NCBI GenBank assembly: GCA_964554215.1
Contig: CAZKND010000051.1
Coordinates: forward strand, 1-8,958
Direction of reading: 5' to 3'
From: CAYLJV01 sp964554215
GTDB taxonomy: Archaea; Hadarchaeota; Hadarchaeia; Hadarchaeales; JAGGTB01
DNA length: 8,958 bases
Made by a program: the position numbers and the translations under genes. Below are positions 1 through 6,152 of the stretch, in pieces; within the stretch, counting starts at the first letter, position 1, and the number at the start of each line of letters is the position of its first letter. The notes under the pieces are model-generated. The model saw nothing but the letters and a program-made list of their open reading frames with translations, was not told the DNA's origin and made no database searches.

Positions 1-1
1 T

Positions 2-1057
2 ACCGGGTGGTCACAAGAAGAACTCATAGAATTTATCGAAAAAAGAGGGGAAAAAGTAGGTTTTGACGGTCAATACCTGGTGGCCAGGGACCACGGAGGG
101 CCATATCAAAGCATGAGAGACCGTGGAGATCCGAACGTAGACTTGTCACAAGCTATAGAATTTTCCGAAGATATGTTTGCGGAAGATGTCAAAGCAGGTT
201 TTGACATTTTACATGTCGACGCAACCGAGGATGCTAGGATTGAAGGTGGATTGGAATTGGATGAGGTGGCGGACAGGACTACCGAAATTATCAGTTTTAT
301 TGAAGAGTTTAAAGACGAGGAAGACATCTCCGGTGCTTATTACGAGGTCGGAACCGAGGAGATTATTGGAGGTATGACGGAACCGGATGATTTTGAGATG
401 TTTATCGAATTGTTGAAAAGCGAACTCGCTGAGGAGGGGGAAGAGGAAGTCTTGGAAGAGCTACTATTTATTGTGGGGCAGGTGGGGACCAGGATGAGGA
501 TTGATATGACGAACCAGTTCGATCCTGAACAGGCCGAAACTTTGGTGGATATAGCTTCACAGCAGGGTTTGTTCTTGAAAGTCCATTATACTGATTGGCT
601 CGAATCTTCCAAACTTGAAAAATTCCCAGACCTGGGTATTGGAGCAGCTAACGTGGGGCCAGAGTTCGCAGCTTCCATCATAGAAGCCTTGAAAGAGTTG
701 GAGGGGAGAGAAAAGGAGGTGCTGGAGGAAGTTGGTAAGGAAGATGAATGTTCGGACTTCATGGATATACTCAAAGATACTGCTGTTCATAAGGCGCCGT
801 GGGAAAAGTTCGCTCCTGAGGATTTGGATGAAGATGAGCTCGAAGAATTCGCCGAGAATAATAAGGAGAATATTGCGTTCTGTGTAGGTAGGTATGTGAT
901 GAATGAAACTCAGGTCTTAGAGGCTCGTAAGATTCTTTATGAAAACATCAGAGAATACGGATCTGTTGAAGATCCTCAAGATTTGGTTATTGAAAAAATC
1001 AGAGAATCTATCGGACGTTACGTTGAGGCTTTCGATCTCGAAGGTACTGTTGACTGA
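2..1057 (+). CDS. GatZ/KbaZ-like tagatose-bisphosphate aldolase-family protein (5'-partial)
   Basis: The reading frame is open to the left edge, so the gene starts outside the window; 351 codons are visible. The GTG at 80 is internal: the 26 upstream codons encode TGWSQEELIEF...VGFDGQYLV, matching the conserved GYTG...VGF...L segment that precedes the GGDHxGP motif in this family. Visible landmarks are DHGGP (89-103), HVDATED (212-232), YEVGTEE (341-361), KVHYTDW (about 578-598) and AANVGPEF (644-667), in the order of GatZ/KbaZ proteins (HxD, GTE, HxTDY, KVGP). In bacteria GatZ/KbaZ partners the class II aldolase GatY/KbaY on D-tagatose 1,6-bisphosphate; some relatives have been reported to epimerise ketoses at C4. 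The sequence is acidic and divergent from bacterial forms. No GatY-type partner is visible, but it could lie to the left. It ends 18 bases from the convergent alpha-galactosidase gene. Family is fairly sure; substrate and exact reaction are inference. Confidence 0.8.
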   Translation, partial: TGWSQEELIEFIEKRGEKVGFDGQYLVARDHGGPYQSMRDRGDPNVDLSQAIEFSEDMFAEDVKAGFDILHVDATEDARIEGGLELDEVADRTTEIISFIEEFKDEEDISGAYYEVGTEEIIGGMTEPDDFEMFIELLKSELAEEGEEEVLEELLFIVGQVGTRMRIDMTNQFDPEQAETLVDIASQQGLFLKVHYTDWLESSKLEKFPDLGIGAANVGPEFAASIIEALKELEGREKEVLEEVGKEDECSDFMDILKDTAVHKAPWEKFAPEDLDEDELEEFAENNKENIAFCVGRYVMNETQVLEARKILYENIREYGSVEDPQDLVIEKIRESIGRYVEAFDLEGTVD

Positions 1058-1075
1058 TTTTCTAAGGCTACTGTT
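1058..1075. terminator. Convergent gene junction with T-tracts
   Basis: Only 18 bases separate the stop codons of the GatZ-like gene (+) and the GH36 gene (-). On the + strand TTTT follows the TGA at once, a second TTTT spans 1074-1077, and more T-rich sequence continues into the GH36 3' end. This resembles archaeal oligo-T termination. The minus strand shows no comparable T-run just after the GH36 stop, so GH36 transcripts may read into the antisense of the GatZ-like gene. No hairpin is visible. Confidence 0.4.
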
Positions 1076-3289
1076 TTACTTATTTCTGTTTATTGCGATT
1101 TCCGTATCTTCCGCTTGGACTTTTAGAATGGAGTTTTCATAGGAATATTTTTCTATCCCGTCTATTTTTTCCGGTTCGAATTCGCAGTAAAATGCGTATT
1201 CTCCGCGTTGATAGAGGGATATCCGTATTTCTTCTTCTTGCATTTCAACCTCGTTTATCCCTTTCGGCGGGTTGTACACGTCGAGCAGACCTATGGGCGC
1301 AAATCCTTGTTTGATGGGGGATATTATGAAAAGTTCACATTCGAGTTCTTCTAATGAGACCGTCAGGTCTTCTTTTGAGTGTTTTTCCGAGAAATAACCA
1401 TACAATACATAGTTGCCTTCCGGTAATTGTGCGTCTGAAGGGTCTACAGTTATGGTTTCTTTCGTACCTTTTCTGTAGATGTTGAATGCTTCGACCAGGC
1501 CTGTTTCTCCAACTTTTGTGAAGGCTTTCAGGGGTGTTTTTCCTCTGAAAGGGTCTCTAAGTAAGCAATCTTCGGTGGGTTTTGCAGGTTCGTCTGGTCT
1601 CGGGATTTTCCCGTCTTCAAAACTAAGTTTTTTCACGATATCTTCGTCGGTCTTCCCAATCATATCGGTGAGGTAGACCGGGCCTCCGCTGAGGACTGTC
1701 GACAATGCGTGTGGTTTGGCATATGGGTCGTGGGATTGGAACATGTCGTAGTCGGGATTGGTTATGTTGCTTACCCATAGTGAGTTGTAAATGTTGAATC
1801 GGAGGTGGTGTTTTGCGTTGAATTTGGAGTAGGGGATGTAATCTATCGAGTTTCTAGAGAGGTTAGTCTCGTCTTTATGGATACATTCCGAGACCATGGA
1901 CATACAGTTCAAAACTGTTTCAAGATGTTCATCGGCCCCTCTGTATACTGAATCCAGTAGGTTTGTAGAGGCTTCTTCGATTGGGATTTTGTCTATTGTG
2001 TGTCTGATTATATCAAACTGGTTATCTACTTTAACGAAGTCTATACCTTTTTCGGATAGGGATTTGTACCAGTTTTCGTAAAATTCGGTTCCTTTCGGTG
2101 ATGGTATCAACTGTCCGTCGGAGCTGGGGAAGAGGTTATCGTCTGGAACTTCGGCTTCGGGGCTCACTCCCTCCCAATCCCCTTGCAAAGCATGCCAGAC
2201 CCCAACATGTTCCACGCCCATCGATTTGATTTCGTCTACTGTTTCCTTCATTTCGGAAAAGTCCTCACAGGGTTCATAGCTCAGAAGTCTTTTCGAATCG
2301 TCTATCTCTTGCCAACCATCGTCTATTATGACAGTCTTCAATGGGATATCATGTGAAATCAAGTGGCTTACCAACCCGCGTAAACTTTCGTCACTAACCT
2401 TTTCATATAGCGAATTCCAGGTGCAGCAGCCTAAATATTTGAAAGGTTCCGGGTATTCCCACATCTCTTTTTCCCGATTCAACGGGAGATATGCGGCTTC
2501 GGTTGCTTCGTAAGGGTCTTCGTCCACAGCTAAGGTGCCGCAAGGTATCTCATCGTAAACACTGGTCTCGTCTCCACCCATCGAAACCATCAAAAATCGG
2601 CCCTCTTCTCCAGATACGGAGCTTTTCTGACCTGAACCGGTGGAGGCCACCACCCCTAAATATTGGTCATTGACCTCTGTGAATAGATAATGAGTGTGAT
2701 CGGGTATTTCTTCGATCCCCCCAACAAAATCAGGGTATGCAAAGGAGTCCCAGTCCATGCCTTTGCCGGAGAGTGAAAAACTTCTCAAGGCTTTACCGAT
2801 AGCTACGGGTAATGACTCTACCATATGTTTAATCGTGGGTTTGAGTATGAACCAGGGGGTCGATAGTTGGGATAAGGCTGTTTTCAACCAATAATGAAGG
2901 TCTCTACCGGAGTTGTTATAGCTGACTGCGGAGGGAAATTCTAACTTTTCTGCTGTGAGGCCTCCTGTGATGTTTCCAAATAGGGGTTTATCGAAATCGT
3001 TTTCTATGTGAAAGTCTATACATGGAGAGTCTTGATATACTTCGGCTATTAGAGAGATTCTGTTTTCTTCAAATTCATAATCGAGTCTTATGGATTCTAT
3101 TACAAAATCTCCTTCTTTTTTCTCCTCTTTTTTCACACCTTCAAACTCGCAATTTTCCGGGCAAAGTTTTTCACCATCGAAATTTAGAAAAAATCCAAGA
3201 TCTCTAACCACTTCTTTTCCTTGTCTGAAAATATCCATTTTGCCGGAATCGTCTAATTTCAACTCGAAATTTTCCGTTTCTAAACTCAT
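1076..3289 (-). CDS. GH36 alpha-galactosidase (raffinose synthase/Sip1-like)
   Basis: A 737-residue protein predicted to hydrolyse terminal alpha-1,6-galactosides such as melibiose or raffinose. It has an N-terminal beta-rich domain (about 1-280), a TIM-barrel catalytic domain and a C-terminal beta domain (about 580-737). Family motifs are LGCCTWNSLY (286-295), VIIDDGWQ (320-327), VGVWHALQGDW (362-372), FVKVDNQ (418-424), DMFQSHDPYAKPHA (515-528) and SGGPVYLTD (534-542). By family pattern Asp422 in FVKVDNQ is the nucleophile and Asp483 in RNSIDYIP the likely acid/base; the second is less certain. There is no signal peptide, so it is cytoplasmic. The length is close to plant raffinose synthases and somewhat longer than the Sulfolobus enzyme. 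The ATG start gives a natural N-terminus with an AT-rich promoter just upstream. It is divergent from the isomerase gene and convergent with the GatZ-like gene, which supports a galactose-related role. Galactosyl transfer rather than hydrolysis cannot be excluded. Confidence 0.87.
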   Translation of the reverse strand: MSLETENFELKLDDSGKMDIFRQGKEVVRDLGFFLNFDGEKLCPENCEFEGVKKEEKKEGDFVIESIRLDYEFEENRISLIAEVYQDSPCIDFHIENDFDKPLFGNITGGLTAEKLEFPSAVSYNNSGRDLHYWLKTALSQLSTPWFILKPTIKHMVESLPVAIGKALRSFSLSGKGMDWDSFAYPDFVGGIEEIPDHTHYLFTEVNDQYLGVVASTGSGQKSSVSGEEGRFLMVSMGGDETSVYDEIPCGTLAVDEDPYEATEAAYLPLNREKEMWEYPEPFKYLGCCTWNSLYEKVSDESLRGLVSHLISHDIPLKTVIIDDGWQEIDDSKRLLSYEPCEDFSEMKETVDEIKSMGVEHVGVWHALQGDWEGVSPEAEVPDDNLFPSSDGQLIPSPKGTEFYENWYKSLSEKGIDFVKVDNQFDIIRHTIDKIPIEEASTNLLDSVYRGADEHLETVLNCMSMVSECIHKDETNLSRNSIDYIPYSKFNAKHHLRFNIYNSLWVSNITNPDYDMFQSHDPYAKPHALSTVLSGGPVYLTDMIGKTDEDIVKKLSFEDGKIPRPDEPAKPTEDCLLRDPFRGKTPLKAFTKVGETGLVEAFNIYRKGTKETITVDPSDAQLPEGNYVLYGYFSEKHSKEDLTVSLEELECELFIISPIKQGFAPIGLLDVYNPPKGINEVEMQEEEIRISLYQRGEYAFYCEFEPEKIDGIEKYSYENSILKVQAEDTEIAINRNK

Positions 3290-3405
3290 GTTAGCACTCT
3301 GGTCATTGAAAGGTTCTCAATATGTTAGTAAATGTTTTTCTGGGAAATATAGCCGCTTCCTACAGTTTTTATAGTGAGGGAGTTCAAGAAAAAGAATAGA
3401 TATAG
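3290..3405. promoter_or_regulatory. Divergent promoter region of the GH36 and isomerase genes
   Basis: This 116-base spacer separates two divergent start codons. For the isomerase (+), TTTTTATAG at 3366-3374 is a good archaeal TATA box centred about 36 bases before the ATG, implying a leader of about 10 bases. A GAGGGAG at 3375-3381 is too far from the ATG to act as a Shine-Dalgarno. For GH36 (-), an AT-rich AACATATT at about 3319-3326 is centred about 33 bases before the ATG, with no Shine-Dalgarno. An inverted repeat ATTGA/TCAAT (3305-3309 and 3317-3321, 7-base spacer) lies between the GH36 box and start codon and could be an operator. Box assignment is by eye. Confidence 0.5.
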
Positions 3406-4803
3406 ATGGGTGAGAAAGAGAAACCTAAAATTGGTCTCTTAGTAGCTAGCAGAGAGTTTTTTCCAGACGAACTATCTTTTGAAGGCGGTCAAAAAGTAGT
3501 CGACAAGATGGAAAATGCTGAAATCGAAGTGATAACGGCTTTTTCTCCGGAAGATGAAGAGGGGTTGGCAAGTAATAGAGAGGATTCTAAAAAATATGCG
3601 GAACTATTCAAGAAAAACAGAGAAGAACTGGATGGAGTACTAGTCACACTGCCCAATTTTGGTGACGAAAAAAGTGTAGTTGAGACCTTCAAGCTTTCAG
3701 AACTAGATGTCCCGATAATGATCCATGGTTTCGCCGACGAACTAGGTAAGATGGATAGGGAACATAGGCGTGACTCTTTTTGCGGGAAGATCTCCATCTG
3801 CAACAACTTGAGGCAGTCAAATATCAAATTTACAAACACGGAGAAACATGTGGAATCTCCGGAATCTCAAGAGTTCGAAAAAGATTTGGAAAGATTCAAA
3901 CAGATCTGCAAAACGGTGGAGGGTCTGAAAGGAGCTAGACTAGGGGCGGTGGGTTTAAGACCGAACGCTTTCCAAACTGTCAGATTCAGCGAAAAAATCC
4001 TAGAAGGGGAAGGAGTTTCGGTCGAAAATATAAGCTTGATGAAAACTCTGAAAGAGTCCGAAGAGATGGATGAGGACGATTCTAGAGTTCAGGAGTCTTT
4101 GGAAAAGATGGAAAACTATTTTGAATTTGATTTGCCGGAGGAAGACCAACTCAAAACTGCTAAACTGATGGCATTCTTGTCAGATTGGATAGATAGAAAA
4201 GAACTGGACGCTATCTCTTTCCAATGCTGGCCGGATATCGAAGAATACTTCGGAATCAGCCCTTGCGGTTCCATGAGCTTGTTATCTCAATCTCTGGTTC
4301 CCAGTGCTTGCGAATCCGATGTCATGGGGTCACTTTCCATGTATGCTCTTCAGCTGGCATCTGGAAAACCTGCAGGTCTGGTCGATATAAACAATAATTA
4401 TGGAGATGACCCTGACAGATTCTTGGCTTTTCACTGCAGCAATTTCGCTCCATGTTTCTTCGAAAACGATGAGTGTGAATTAGGTTTTCACGACATGCAA
4501 GGAGTTTACGGAGCCTGTCACGGGCGAATAGAACCGGGTCCTGTTACATTTCTTAGAATTTCCACTGATGATCAGGAAGGCAAGGTCAAGGCGTTCATTG
4601 CTGAAGGAGAATTTACAGACGACGACGTGGAAACATTTGGAGGATATGGCGTGGCTAAAGTCGGCGATATTGAGTCCTTAATGGATTTGATTGTGGAAGA
4701 AGGATTTGAACACCATACAGCGATGGTAAAAGCACATGTTGGAGATGCTATCGAGGAGTCTCTAGAAAAGTATATGGACTGGGAAGTTTATCGCCATTCT
4801 TAA
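3406..4803 (+). CDS. L-fucose/L-arabinose isomerase-superfamily sugar isomerase
   Basis: A 465-residue cytoplasmic protein predicted to interconvert an aldose and a ketose using Mn2+ or a similar metal. It starts with a Rossmann-like N-terminal domain (PKIGLLVASREFF, residues 7-19), a second alpha/beta domain from about 177 (ARLGAVGLRP), the FQCWPDIEEYFGISPC segment (272-287) and a C-terminal beta domain. Putative metal ligands are Glu303 (ACESD), Asp327 (VDINN), His343 (FHCSN) and His436/His437 (EHHTAM). The 24-residue Glu-Asp spacing equals that which I recall for the E. coli FucI pair Glu337/Asp361, and the C-terminal HH resembles AraA. It is shorter than FucI (about 590) and near AraA length (about 500), in the range of COG2407 proteins. 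The ATG at 3406 follows a TATA box. Its gene diverges from the alpha-galactosidase and converges on the GH1 gene. L-fucose, D-arabinose, L-arabinose and D-galactose are possible substrates; sequence alone does not choose. Confidence 0.78.
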   Translation: MGEKEKPKIGLLVASREFFPDELSFEGGQKVVDKMENAEIEVITAFSPEDEEGLASNREDSKKYAELFKKNREELDGVLVTLPNFGDEKSVVETFKLSELDVPIMIHGFADELGKMDREHRRDSFCGKISICNNLRQSNIKFTNTEKHVESPESQEFEKDLERFKQICKTVEGLKGARLGAVGLRPNAFQTVRFSEKILEGEGVSVENISLMKTLKESEEMDEDDSRVQESLEKMENYFEFDLPEEDQLKTAKLMAFLSDWIDRKELDAISFQCWPDIEEYFGISPCGSMSLLSQSLVPSACESDVMGSLSMYALQLASGKPAGLVDINNNYGDDPDRFLAFHCSNFAPCFFENDECELGFHDMQGVYGACHGRIEPGPVTFLRISTDDQEGKVKAFIAEGEFTDDDVETFGGYGVAKVGDIESLMDLIVEEGFEHHTAMVKAHVGDAIEESLEKYMDWEVYRHS

Positions 4804-4813
4804 GACCTAAAAA
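4804..4813. terminator. Convergent gene junction, T5 after the GH1 stop
   Basis: Only 10 bases lie between the isomerase TAA and the GH1 TAA. AAAAA at 4809-4813 reads as TTTTT on the minus strand immediately after the GH1 stop, a plausible archaeal oligo-T terminator. The isomerase mRNA has no T-run here and must end inside the GH1 3' end, for example at the T-rich stretch around 4839-4844. Confidence 0.45.
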
Positions 4814-6073
4814 TTAGACTTCTATTTCTCCGTCAATTATTTTCTTGTAGACTCTTGCACTTTCTCTAACAGTTCTCTCTTGAGTCTCATAATCTACACC
4901 GATTAATCCGAACCTTTGCTCAAATCCTGAGTCCCACTCAAAATTGTCGATCGTGCTCCAGTAGAAATACCCTTTCACATCTATACCGTCCTCAATAGCG
5001 TCCGCAACTATGCCTAGGTGTGATTTCAGGAATCTTTGTCTTTGCTCATCTTCATCGGTTGAGATACCGTTCTCGGTTATGTAAACAGGTAGGTCAAAGT
5101 CCCTTACCATTTCCAAAGCTTTCCGGAACCCTTCTGGATATACTTCGTACCCCATCTTCGTCGTTTCCAATCCTTCACCTATCGCTCCTTCCGCAACTTG
5201 GTTTGGAGCCTTGCTACCTAAACTCACCTGAAGGGCTTCTTTGAGAAGATTGAAAGAAAGTACAAACCGGGTGTAATAGTTCACGCCTACAAAATCTAAA
5301 ATGGGTCCCTCCCCTTCAAGGTCTCCCGACCCGTATGGGAATTTCAAATCTGCATCTTTTAGAGAGTTCAACATCGCGCCGTTCCAAATCCAGTCAATGA
5401 GTTTAGCGGCGGGTTTGAAAATGAGATTTGAGCATTCCGTTATTTGAATATTTTTAGCGATTCCGACTTTCCTTTCAGGATCATCGTTTTGGAGTATTTC
5501 CCGAGCTTTTGCGTGGGCTCTCATGAGGTTTCCACCAACTTGGAAACATTTAGCCAGTCCTTGGTCTGTAGGCCAGGTGTCCGTCAGGTAGGAAAAACTG
5601 TAAACTGCGGGTTCGTTTATAGAGACCCAATATTTGACATCGTCTATTTCTTCCGAAACCTTTTCCACGAATCTGTAGAAGTATTCCAAATTTTCCTGTT
5701 TTGTGAAAGCGCCTTTGTCTTTGAACCATGTCGGGTTTGAAAAGTGGTGAAGTGTCATGAAAGGTTCGATATCCCTTTCTCTCATGGCTTCTATCATGTC
5801 TTTGTAGTGTTGGATGGCTTCTTCGTTGAACTCTCCTTCTTCGGGCTCTATCCTGCTCCATTCGATCGAGAATCTGTAACCGTTTTGATGAAGTTCTTCC
5901 ATTAAGTCGAAGTCTTCTTCGTATCTTTCGTAATGTTCACAAGCATTTTCGGACGGTTCTGCTCCGCCACCTTGTTGCTCCCATCTCCACCAGTCATTCC
6001 ACTTGTTGTTTCCTTCGACCTGATGGGCTGCGGTCGCACTCCCCCATATAAAATCGTCTGGAAATCTGCTCAT
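4814..6073 (-). CDS. GH1 beta-glycosidase
   Basis: A 419-residue complete single-domain TIM-barrel beta-glycosidase (beta-glucosidase or beta-galactosidase type) with retaining chemistry. The GH1 signature runs from FPDDFIWGSATAAHQVEG (residues 4-21) to the C-terminal YWSTIDNFEW (371-380). Catalytic residues are visible: acid/base Glu154 in SINEP and nucleophile Glu334 in YITENG. Sugar-binding residues expected in the family are present: Gln18, His110, Asn153, Asn265/Tyr266, Trp372, Glu379 and Trp380. The segment after the tryptophan (EQRFGLIGVDY) lacks the Ser/Lys/Tyr pattern of 6-phospho-beta-glycosidases, so the substrate should be unphosphorylated. It is shorter than the usual 440-480 residues but no core motif is missing. 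There is no signal peptide, hence it is cytoplasmic. Its ATG start agrees with the canonical FPxxFxWG N-terminus. The gene lies 79 bases after the toroid-protein gene on the same strand and has its own TATA-like box. Family certain; sugar specificity open. Confidence 0.95.
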   Translation of the reverse strand: MSRFPDDFIWGSATAAHQVEGNNKWNDWWRWEQQGGGAEPSENACEHYERYEEDFDLMEELHQNGYRFSIEWSRIEPEEGEFNEEAIQHYKDMIEAMRERDIEPFMTLHHFSNPTWFKDKGAFTKQENLEYFYRFVEKVSEEIDDVKYWVSINEPAVYSFSYLTDTWPTDQGLAKCFQVGGNLMRAHAKAREILQNDDPERKVGIAKNIQITECSNLIFKPAAKLIDWIWNGAMLNSLKDADLKFPYGSGDLEGEGPILDFVGVNYYTRFVLSFNLLKEALQVSLGSKAPNQVAEGAIGEGLETTKMGYEVYPEGFRKALEMVRDFDLPVYITENGISTDEDEQRQRFLKSHLGIVADAIEDGIDVKGYFYWSTIDNFEWDSGFEQRFGLIGVDYETQERTVRESARVYKKIIDGEIEV

Positions 6074-6152
6074 CTTATCTACTTAAACGGTTAGTTCTCT
6101 ATATTCTTTAAAATTATCCTCAATCTAGTAATTTAGCGAAAATCAGACCTCT
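6074..6152 (-). promoter_or_regulatory. GH1 promoter region
   Basis: The 79 bases between the toroid-protein stop and the GH1 ATG are AT-rich. Read on the minus strand there is TTTTAAAG centred about 35 bases, and AATATA about 28 bases, before the ATG. No Shine-Dalgarno is present (AGATAAG precedes the ATG), so the GH1 mRNA is probably leaderless or has a very short leader. An 11-base element ATATAGAGAAC (minus strand, 6094-6104) nearly repeats one in front of the GH36 gene. No clear terminator for the upstream gene is visible, so some read-through is possible. Confidence 0.45.

Noticed and set aside
3489..3839. 116-residue Ser-rich open frame on the minus strand
   Set aside because: It lies wholly inside the isomerase gene, is low-complexity and shows no domain; it is an antisense shadow.
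5550..5861. 103-residue Arg-rich open frame on the minus strand
   Set aside because: Alternate frame within the GH1 gene, whose motifs are continuous in the main frame, so there is no frameshift to explain.
4814..6073. GH1 as a 6-phospho-beta-glycosidase
   Set aside because: The expected Ser/Lys/Tyr phosphate-binding pattern near the C-terminus is absent; the segment reads EQRFGLIGVDY.
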